A stretch of DNA of 64,000 nucleotides from Progne subis subis (lineage: Eukaryota > Chordata > Aves > Passeriformes > Hirundinidae): assembly GCA_022316685.1 (NCBI GenBank), contig JAKJHU010000184.1, forward strand, positions 558,001 through 622,000, written 5' to 3'. The number at the start of each line of letters is the position of its first letter. The stretch's first letter is position 1. A model generated the notes under the pieces. That model did not search any database, was not told the DNA's origin, and saw only the letters and a list, made by a program, of their open reading frames with translations. The position numbers and the translations under genes are program-made. Below are positions 56,001 through 64,000 of this stretch, in pieces.

Positions 56001-59000
56001 GAGTTTCTAACGGCACGTAGCATTTAAACACATCTTGTTTTAAAAAGAAGATTATTTTGGAGACAAAATAATGAAGAATGTATTTGTGATTGTGTAAGGT
56101 TTCTTACAGAGCAGCTGTGGTGTTGAAGGTGCTTGTGTAGAGCTTGTCTTATAATTAACAGAACAGTAGGAGTGTGAGTAATTTGCATTTAACACGTTAT
56201 CAAGTGCAATCTGATATATCAATAATTAAACTGTACAGCAGTGACAGTTTATTTTTTGTTGTTGAATTGCAGCTCTAGCACATCATTTCAATGTACACGC
56301 ACTGGTAACTGTCTAGAGGCTTCAGGGTGGTGATTTCAGCCATGAATGTGGTGAGCTGAGCAGGGACCAGAGCTGGGGTAATGCCGTGGGCGCCCCATTT
56401 CCCTTGCTCTGCCTGGCAGTGGGTGACACTCCCTCCTCGGAGTGGCACTTGTGCCACCTCCTGCCATCCCAGCCTTGACAGCGCCATTGGAGCCGCAGCT
56501 GAGAGCAGCCAACACATCCTGCAGTGGCTCTGGGGTCTTGTTTCACGTTCCAGGGTGCTGGACACAGTCCAAGGATGCCCTGCAGAGCTGAGCTCTGTCG
56601 TGGGGGCTGAGGGAAGGCTCTCTGTGTTGGCAACAGCTAAGAAATAAAGATTTCTCAGGAAGTAAAACATGTCAGCTCCACGTGGATCTTCTCACCCATC
56701 CCACTGAAGTTCAGCAGGCATATGGAAATGAGGGGTGGTTTTACTGACTGACTTATTTTTTGTTTTCTTCCTCTGTCACATTGTCTTTCGTGTAACTTTT
56801 TCCTGGCCTGTGCTAGACAAATTCTGTCTCTTTTATTGCTGTCACAATGTTTGGGAATACAGCTGGGAATTCCTTTGGCGTGCTGATGCAAATGTCACAG
56901 TGGAAGAGCCAGCTGAAGAGGGAAAGAATTAGAAAATGCAATAAAGGAGAGATGCAAAATAAAGGAAAGATGTGGAGCTGACTTCATTCTTGCTGTGCTT
57001 TCCAGCCCTGCGAGCCCTTGGGCTCCGTTGTGAGGAAGTGCAATTTATGCAAGTCTGAATGCTTCTTCCCATTGTTCCCACGCCGCCTGTAACCCCCTGA
57101 TTTCAGGAGCACTGGGATGTCCTAAAGCAGCCCAGGGTCTCGCCGGGGCACGGGGGCTTTCTGCAGCCGCTGGGAGCGTTGGTGCTCAGCACCTCCCGCT
57201 CCTTGTGCGCCGCACCGCTCAGGGATGCGCAGCCCCAGGTGGGGACAGCGGGACAGTGCCACCGGGAGGGGCACGGGGCCAGGGCGAGGGCACGCTGCGC
57301 CCGGGGCTTCTCCCCTGCCGCTCGCAGAGCCCCGGGCCGCACACGCCGGGGGTCGCTGGGGAGCGGGGCCGGGTGTCCCCTCCCGCCCCGAGCCTGCGTC
57401 ACCGCTCTCCCGAGCCGGAGCGCGGTAATCCCCGCTGCCCGCGGGAGTTCCCTGCGCTGCCCGGCGCCGGGCGGCTCGGAGCCCGCAGCGCTGTGTGCGG
57501 GGACGGCGGCAGCTCCGCTCCGCTCCGCTCAGCAGCACCGGCACACGCTGCCGGCTCCCTCGCAGCCGGCGCTCCCCGGGCGTGAGCCGAGTTACCCCTG
57601 TCGCCTCTGCGTTTGTGCTGCGGGCCGCCGAGGTGTCCCCGCTCGTCCTGAGGAGCGGTGCGAGGCCGTACTTCCAGGGATTGCTTTCCAAATGCCTTGG
57701 CTCTGAAGGCAGGAAGATCAAACTGAGCCCTTTCCCGAAGGGAGGATTTCCGTTCTGCTTGCCAATAATGCACGAGTTAAAAATTTAATGGCAGACCTCG
57801 AAGTATATAAGAATTTAAGTCCAGAAAAAGGTAAGGATGTTTGAGTTTGGAATTGATGTAGGACGAGCTTGTACTGTGTCTGGAAATGCTTATAGAAAAA
57901 CTTAACCTTTGGGACTGGTAAATTGCAGTGTTTACGTGGACATTGTTGGTATCACCACTGTGTATCTATTTCTGAATGTTTGACGAGAAAGCCTGGGTTT
58001 GTATTAACTCGAAAGTCAAGTCAATTTCCATGAAAACGTAGTTTGTATTTGAGATACTGCTCTTTTGATGAGGACAAACTGCGCTTCTGTGTTAGCCTAA
58101 ATTATTACAAATGTGTTTGCCTTGAATAAAAACATTCTTGACCTTTTCATCTGTTGGGGAATTTTGCTGTGGCTTTCAGTGGAGAAGAGTTTGTTGGTTT
58201 TTATCTAGTAGCACTTATAAATAGTATAACACATTTGCAGGCGGCATGTACAATTTGAATGAAAGCACTGGATAAAAGATGTCTTTCCAAGAATTGCAGG
58301 AGATGGTACAAAAAAGGAAGACATCTTGAATAACTTTCTTCATTATCTTGTAGTTTATAATGTCTAATTTTGTTCAATTTAAGTCAGTGCTGAATGGAAA
58401 GTGGCAATTTGCTTAAGCCTCTAAGTGGATAGAGAATAAATGCTGTAGAGAAGAGAAATCATGGTAGATTAAAGTTAATTTTTATATTTTGCTCATTCTT
58501 AAGGATGTTGAATTATGTTCTTTTAAAGAAAACACTTAGAAAATACATTTAGCATGAGAGCTTTCTTGCCAGAATTGTGTAACTAGAAGAAATTTTTGTG
58601 ACAAGATTACCTGTAATTTAAAATCAAACAAAGTAATCTAAAATAAAGCCACCAAAAGTCACGGATCATACTTTGAAATATCATCTTGCCTGTTATAAGA
58701 TGATAGAAAATATCAGGGCAGTGTTGGGGGCTGATACGCTTTTTTTTTTTTCTTCTCTTTGTATCTGTCATGGTTGATTTTAGTGGATATTTTTTATCCA
58801 GTGGAAGTCACTGGGAATAGACATAGCTATTGTATAAAAAGCAGAGCCTATTTTAGGCAAAAGTGAGTTATTTGTGGATGCCCTGTGGGGAGGGCTGCCT
58901 GTGCTGGGGCTGCTGAGCTGCTGTGCCAAATGCTGCTGTTCCTCTCACAGGTGTTGGCTACCCAGAGCTCTCCGTGGAGCTTTGGTGGCCGTGGCCGAAG

Positions 59001-62000
59001 GAGGGCACCTGTTACTCCATCTGCCTTCCCAGGTGCAGCAGGTAATGGATATGGCCCCACTGAATAATTCACGGCAGCCAGCTCTCCTGGAGGCGCTGGG
59101 AACAGGCCTGCAAGAAAAGCAGCAGGGTCAGGTTTGGAATCTCATGGCAGTGTAGGTGTGGATAAGCACATTCCACACCAGAGGACTCGGCTGAGGGTGG
59201 AGTTCTGCTGGAGCTCACTCTGCAGTCCTTCCTTACCCAAGTGTGGTAGCAAGGCCAGGTTCCAGCTGGTCATCCTTGGCTGTGGCAGTGCCACCTCTGT
59301 GTGGAGAGGCCAGCGAGGGCTGTAGAGCAGTGAGCAGGTGTCCCTGCTGTCCCTGGGTGTCCTGCAGTGTCCCTGCATGTCCCTGGCACTGAGGTTTGGC
59401 CGCTCAGAGGTGGGGTCACGGCCGGGCTCCCCTCTGTGCCAGGGCCCATGGCAGTGCCCTGTTTAATGCCCTTATTAGTGCTGCTTTGGGACTCCTGTGC
59501 CTGCAGCTGTCCGAGCACCTGTCCAGGCACCGAGTGTAGGCTCTGGAATACTCACATGTAAAAGGAAAAGCCTGGAACAGCAAACTGGTCTGCGTGGATA
59601 TGGAAGGCATCAGTCTCCTGGGAAGAACTTGGTCATCCCCAGGTTTCATTCCAGTAACAGCTTCAGTCAGGATGAAATGCACTCACAATAAGTTAGCACA
59701 GGCACATGGCAGCTTTGGCAGCTGGAAAGCCTCGAGGTGATTTGGCATGTCCTGAGGAGGTTGCCCAGTGTTGCCCTGAGTGCCACCTGACCCAAGTGTC
59801 ACAGTGGGGCACCACCAAGTGTCCCTGCCATGGCCCTGCCGAGGGTTAGAGGGTGCTGGAGCTGCGTGCTGAATTACTCAGTGTTCGTGGGTGTGGTGCT
59901 TATGAATGAAATCTACTCCTTTTTCAGTAAATCTACAGAACACTGTCATGGTGTTAGGGGAAATGTTGCTGTTTACTGAAGAGCTGTTGTCTTTCCAAAA
60001 CTCCAGGGCACAGATTACAATTGTTGAGGCAACTCCTTCAGTGCTTTGCTGGAGACTGAGCTGCCCCAGTGCCACAGTGGGGTCAGTGCTAGCACTGCAG
60101 TGGCACACAGCAGCTTGGGGACAGCAGACTGGTGAGCAGAACGTGCTGACAGAAACCTTCCCAGCTCTGTCCAGCACCGAGCTTGCTGCAAGGGATGTGT
60201 GTGCTGGATTTGCCTCTTTCCTTCAGCAGCTGACACTTCAGGGAGCGAGTGCTGCTCCGTGTCTCCTTGCATGACTGAAGTGGGAGCTGCGAGGAGCCCC
60301 AGGCTGGCTTTCCCTGGGAGTGCCAGCAAACCCAGCAAACCCTACCTGGCTGTAGGGCAGGGAGCTCGAGCCTCTGCTGTGGCAGGTTATCGATACCAGC
60401 GCAGCAGAGAACGGGCTCAGAGGTGTTACCAATAGAAACATCGATCAGCCTGAAACTCAGATGCACAAAACAGCATCATTTTCAGTAATAAAATCACTTC
60501 GGTGTTTGAGACTGTCAATTCACTGTTTGCCCACAGATGACTCACAGTCGGTGACTTGCACCGAGATAATTTAAAATAGAATAGATAAACATGTTTCTTT
60601 AGCAAAATGACTATTTCTGAGGAGAGTGAATAAATTAGCTCATATCATCTGTTGCACTGCAGTCTCCATTCATTACTTTTAAAGGTTAATTAACTTCACC
60701 TTCCATTCTATTCTGCTTTCCCCCCCTGTTCCTAGTCTGTAGCCGAGCCCCAGATGTGGCTTTGTTTGGCAGTCTGGGGGAAGCAGTGCTCCCTCCGGCC
60801 TGGCTGCAGGCCCTGGGGACTGGATCCCTCTCCCAGTGCTCCCGTGCCCTGTCATCGCTCCCCTCCCCAGGCCCTGGTGCTGGGCAGGGGCCGAGATGCT
60901 GTCACACGGGGCTGTTTGCTGATAACTGCTTGCACTGAGCTGGGACAGTTCATCCTCTGCAACCATCCCGTCTCTGTGTGGGCACAGGAGCAAGCTTTAG
61001 GAAGGGCCTTTTGGCGGTGGGGTGTTTTTCCTAGTTTTTGTTAAATTGCTGAAGTTAAGTGGGAGGTGTGCCATAGAAAGGGTGGTGTGGAACGAGGGGG
61101 TCTGCCCTAGCTCAGTATGTTGTGGTGGGAATTGTATTTGTTGTATCACACAACACAGGCTGAGAACAAGGTCTGGTTCACCAGTGTATGATCTTATTTA
61201 TGTACTTACTGATTGTTTTAGAGCAGATGTGGGATTCTGGCAGAGAAAGAGCTCGTGGTTTACATCTGCATCCAGAGGCACAGCTCCTGGGATGCCCAGA
61301 CTGCTCTCCGCCAGCTGGGAGGCCTCGAAGGAGGAGCCCCTCCCTGCCGTGGCACTGCAGAGGTGGCTCAGCTGCAGTGGAGGGAGGGATTGCCCTCCTG
61401 AGCAGAGCTCCCCTGGCCTGGGAAGCCCTGGGGTTTGCTTTGGGGACAGGGGCACAGACCCTGGGGCTGGTGCCTGGTGCTCCGTGTCATGGTCACACGG
61501 GGGGAGGGTGCTGCTTGTCCTGGAAGCCACCCCCCGTCTGCACAGTGACACCACACACCTGTGTGCTCGTCCTCCCCTTGGCAGGGCCAGAGGAAACTCT
61601 CCTCTTCTGTTTCTTCCCACCTCCTGCTTTTTCCACATGCTCTGTAGTGTGATAATCAACTGCTGTGCCCTCCCTGCTGAGGGATCCTCGAGGAAGAAAG
61701 GATTAGGATGTGCAAATTTAACTGTGTTTGCTTAATAAATCTGTGCTCCTTGTTCACCCCATTGATGTGACAATGTGCTTTGGCACTTGGCCATGGCCGT
61801 GCTTAAACGATTGTGCCTTTCAGTGTTGACAAAGGACTAATTCCGTAGTCCTAATGGAAAACCTACAGTCCTCAACCACCCTGTGCCGTGGTGGCACCAG
61901 GGCTCTCACAATGGACAGCTCTGGTGGAGTTGTTTCTGAAGAAATGATGAAACCTGGGCTAATTGCTTGAAGATAATAAGTAGAACTTTGCTGAGCTGGC

Positions 62001-64000
62001 AGAAGGAGGGGTCCTTGGTCAGGGGTGGAAAACATGCATTATTCATGGTGTCCAACAGGGCAGCACAGCCTCTCTAAAGGAGGCACTGGGCTGGCAGGAC
62101 ATTTCTGCACTGCACAGTGCTCTGTGAAGTCTTAATGAGGGAACAAAGCTTGTCATTAAGGATCATTCAGGCTCCTTTTGGATTATACTGTAGTGCCAAG
62201 CTTTTGTTTGGATGCTTCTGGTTCCTTTCTGATCTCTAAGAGCAAAAGAGGAGGGAGCCTCAGTCTGGGAAGGAGCTCTGAGTTCTTCCATGGCGAGAGA
62301 ATAAGCGTTGTCAAGGATCAGCTTGAGAAGGTGAAGAGCAGACACCTTTGACTTGTAATGTGAAAATAAGATGAGTTCTTGGTCATCCTGTAAGCATGGA
62401 GCCTGCAATGTCAATAGGGGAGGCTGAAAGAGCAGTTTCTGTGAAACACGGGTTATTCAGACATGACTTCTGGGAACTGCTGCTCCAAAGGTTTTGCATT
62501 TGTTTTGGGTTTGTTTGAAAGAAAAAAAGACCCTGCCAGACAGTTCCCAGACTTAAAAGGAGATGAAACATGCTGATAGATTTTGGTTGTGCTTGGGGTT
62601 GTTTCTCCATTCTGGGTAGTGAATGGTTTTGTTCTTAAGCTTCACCCCTTCTTTGTTTGCATATTATTTAGTGACTTTACAAGCATGAGCTGCTTCCCAG
62701 AGTTTGGGATTTCCTTTGATTAGACCATTGGCATTGTTTTGAGTAGTCTCAACTTGTGTTTGATTACATGTTTTGATGCTCTGCATCTCCAGGGCTGAGA
62801 TGAATTGCCCGTGCCCTTTTCAGGCTCTGATGTCTGCTGGTGCTGCGTGGCTTCCTCCAGGGTTTCTTGAGAAATGCAGAAGTGTGAGAGATTGATTGTC
62901 CATCTCATGTCCATGGACTTCCCAGAGATTACCATTAAATCCACTGTAAGAAGCTTAATGTGAGATTCTGTGAGGCTAGAAGAGCTGCTGCGAAGCAAAT
63001 TAAACTGGCATAAAATAGGAGCTGTGGCTATTTAAGCCAAAACCCAATCCTGCCCGGGGCCGTGGAGTGCCCCAGAGCTGCCTGTGCCCTCTCTGCCCCC
63101 TGGGCTCTTGGGCTTTATGTAACAGCCCAGCAATCAGCCCCTGATGGCATTAGTGCTGTTGTGTGGGATTTACATCAAATGTGCTCTCTGGGGGAACCTG
63201 CCGAGAAAATGGTGTCTGCTGGCATTACTGGGAGGGCAAACCTAGTGCTCAGGGTGAGTGAATGGTGCAGGACAGGGGCATGAGGGCGGTGCAGACAGCT
63301 GAGAACATTGTGGGGTTCTGGGGTTTGCTGTGGGTTTGGTTGGATCCAGCCTGTTGTCACTGCTGGCACCGGGGCGGTTCAGTTGTGTGCTGGCCTCGAG
63401 TGCAGGGGTGGGGGCGTTTTTGGGAAGGACCTTTCACATCGTGAAGTTCAGCACCACCACAATGGTCACCACTAAACTGGGTCCTCAGGAGACACGTCCA
63501 CTCGTTTTTCAAATGCTTCCAGGGACAGTGGCCCCACTGCTGCACTGGGCAGCTGTGCCAGGGTTTCACAAACCTTCACAAAATACGTAGGAAACCCCAA
63601 AAGTACTGAATGCAGGGGAGAAGAGCTGCTGCTGCAGTTATAAAAGTAACTCCTGCAATTTATGGGTTCCTTTTATCTCTTCAAGCTTAATGTTGGCTTA
63701 ATGCAGTCGATGCCTACCATTTAGAAACCCAGTTTATATCCTCTTTCATAATTATACTTCTCAGTGTTTGGTAATGCTCTTTATACCTTATTTAATCTTT
63801 TTGTTTTGTCAGATGGCTGTAACAGTAAGTCCATAAAAGCAAGATGAGACCAGACCTTTTGTCATTTGGTTGCACTTTGAAATATTAATTTCTTAACATA
63901 CAGGAAAATAAAATAACTGTTTGTGGACAGCAATAAGAAATTTGTTTTGATCTTTGATTTTTAAGTAAAAAATCAAAAAAACCCCACTATCTCCCAGCAG
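38860..64000 (+). CDS. PLCH1: Phospholipase C eta-1, 5' end of gene (partial)
   Basis: PLCH1 hydrolyses PIP2 to IP3 and diacylglycerol and is highly calcium-sensitive and brain-enriched. Only the 5' part is here: a GC-rich upstream exon (donor at 38965), a candidate alternative first coding exon (49560-49677) and the recognised exon MADLEVYKNLSPEK (57788-57830). Both coding exons end in phase 1, so each could join the next exon, whose codon should begin VERCMS as in mammals. That exon, the PH domain, EF hands, catalytic X/Y and C2 domains all lie to the right of the window. The order after GMPS, SLC33A1 and C3orf33 supports the call. Confidence 0.85.
38965..45349 (+). other. PLCH1 first intron, left part
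   Basis: About 6.4 kb of intron. The first 500 bp are still GC-rich. The rest is unique-looking, with a 36-nt poly-T tract at 44029-44064. No additional coding exon was recognised. Confidence 0.6.
44029..44064. repeat. 36-nt poly(T) tract
   Basis: An uninterrupted run of 36 T lies between cttcaga and aggttta. On the minus strand it is a poly(A) run, but no poly(A) signal or retrocopy body was seen before it. Confidence 0.95.
45350..45800. repeat. 76/77-bp tandem repeat in PLCH1 intron
   Basis: The unit contains ggtcctggagctgtggtttt, gtctgagggaagtgc and cctgccctgccatcagggat. Unit starts are at 45413, 45490, 45567, 45643 and 45719, so spacing changes from 77 to 76 when caggacctgc becomes cagatctgc. 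There are nearly six copies, with the first and last degenerate. Confidence 0.95.
45801..49559 (+). other. PLCH1 first intron, right part
   Basis: About 3.8 kb between the 77-bp array and the candidate exon at 49560. A 20-nt poly-T run lies at 47365-47384. Nothing else was recognised. Confidence 0.6.
49560..49677 (+). CDS. PLCH1: Candidate alternative first coding exon of PLCH1
   Basis: The exon has an excellent acceptor (gtttcccttgcag) and donor (gtgagt). An ATG at 49599 with A at -3 opens 26 codons, MSYWSLDKKSCLQYC to ADNGAFH, plus one base. That is phase 1, the same as the known MADLEV exon. Two in-frame TGA codons precede the ATG within the exon, so this would be a true N-terminus. A short upstream ORF of 15 codons (49574-49621) overlaps the start. 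I do not know a described isoform with this sequence. It could instead be an exon of an unrelated or non-coding transcript. Confidence 0.5.
49850..50160. repeat. 36-bp GC-rich minisatellite after the candidate PLCH1 exon
   Basis: GGTACC occurs at 49854, 49889, 49925, 49961, 49997 and 50033, within a unit containing ggtaccggctccggccgaca and ccaccgatcccaccc. Degenerate copies continue to about 50420. The array starts about 170 bp after the exon donor. Long open frames on both strands are artefacts. Confidence 0.95.
50430..52590 (+). other. PLCH1 intron between the two alternative first exons, left part
   Basis: About 2.2 kb with no recognised gene. An A/C-rich low-complexity stretch lies near 52417-52490. 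Confidence 0.6.
52595..52745 (+). mobile_element. CR1 LINE 3'-end fragment
   Basis: The end of the segment, ggtgagttttaaggtccctc followed by caacccaaagcactctgatt, is the forward CR1 terminus. It is preceded by ggaagtgttcagggttggag and gtgtccctgcccatgcagag. Confidence 0.85.
52800..53110 (+). mobile_element. Older CR1 LINE fragment
   Basis: Pieces such as tttgtttagcctgagaaatc, gagaggggatgtgactgctg and aggaaaaactaaggtacttt resemble the CR1 region upstream of the tail. It is strongly diverged and follows the 52595-52745 copy in the same orientation. Confidence 0.5.
53111..57100 (+). other. PLCH1 intron, central part
   Basis: About 4 kb without recognised exons. The segment 56275-56660 ends in AATAAA (56642-56647) and is locally GC-rich, but no open frame in it resembles a known protein. 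Confidence 0.55.
57170..57680 (+). promoter_or_regulatory. PLCH1: Second PLCH1 CpG island, candidate alternative promoter
   Basis: Around 500 bp of CpG-dense sequence, in an otherwise A/T-rich intron, ends about 110 bp before the MADLEV start codon. It contains repeated ctccgctccgctccgctc (near 57510-57530). An acceptor-like tacttccag sits at about 57669-57677. The position suggests initiation here for the MADLEV isoform, giving an untranslated leader continuous with the coding exon. Confidence 0.55.
57788..57830 (+). CDS. PLCH1: PLCH1 coding exon with canonical N-terminus
   Basis: The 43 nt encode MADLEVYKNLSPEK plus one base and stop at the donor gtaagg. The 14 residues match the N-terminus of mammalian PLCH1 as I recall it, before the PH domain. 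The start context is weak (T at -3) but has G at +4. The following exon is not in the window. Confidence 0.93.
57831..64000 (+). other. PLCH1 intron after the MADLEV exon
   Basis: About 6.2 kb to the window edge. I looked for the next PLCH1 exon (VERCMSVMQ...) on the plus strand and did not find it. No other gene or clear repeat was recognised. Confidence 0.6.

Noticed and set aside
56275..56670. A 131-codon minus-strand frame with a nearby AATAAA on the plus strand
   Set aside because: No recognisable domain or splice context. The two signals are on opposite strands and do not support one transcript.

Overview
This is vertebrate nuclear DNA, almost certainly from a bird and probably a songbird. 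Three things point there. The coding exons are short, have GT-AG junctions, and sit in long introns. Truncated CR1 LINE 3' ends are scattered throughout, and there is one retroviral LTR of a kind I recognise from passerine genomes. The gene order is GMPS, SLC33A1, C3orf33, PLCH1, the same block as on human chromosome 3q25 (chicken chromosome 9, from memory). No prokaryotic features, CRISPR arrays or RNA genes were seen.

Layout. From 14 to 16947, on the minus strand, are the first nine coding exons of GMPS (GMP synthase, residues 1-404); the rest lies off the left edge. About 1.25 kb separates its start codon from that of SLC33A1 (18198-27267, plus), which is complete in six coding exons (531 aa) and encodes the ER acetyl-CoA transporter. 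The two genes are head to head with a GC-rich promoter region at each end. C3orf33 (29818-35394, plus) is complete in five exons (246 aa) and has its own GC-rich promoter. The rest belongs to the 5' part of PLCH1 (phospholipase C eta-1, plus). It has a GC-rich first-exon region near 38.65-38.96 kb, a candidate alternative first coding exon at 49560-49677, and the recognised coding exon MADLEVYKNLSPEK at 57788-57830 beside a second GC-rich island. The PH domain and everything downstream lie beyond 64000.

The genes form a conserved syntenic block, not a pathway. GMPS makes GMP in the cytosol, SLC33A1 carries acetyl-CoA into the ER and Golgi, C3orf33 is a small membrane-anchored SNase-like protein, and PLCH1 is a calcium-sensitive phospholipase.

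The most unusual trait is tandem repetition. At least seven minisatellites with units of 22, 22, about 31, 32, 36, 39 and 77 bp cover roughly 4.7 kb, and several abut exons, splice sites or promoters. In GMPS intron 6 the repeat unit includes the exon 7 splice acceptor itself, so the acceptor exists in four copies. GMPS exons 8 and 9 also carry three single-base indels that break the reading frame; assembly error is the likeliest cause. I found no convincing new biological system. The best leads are these repeats, the frame breaks and the alternative PLCH1 start.
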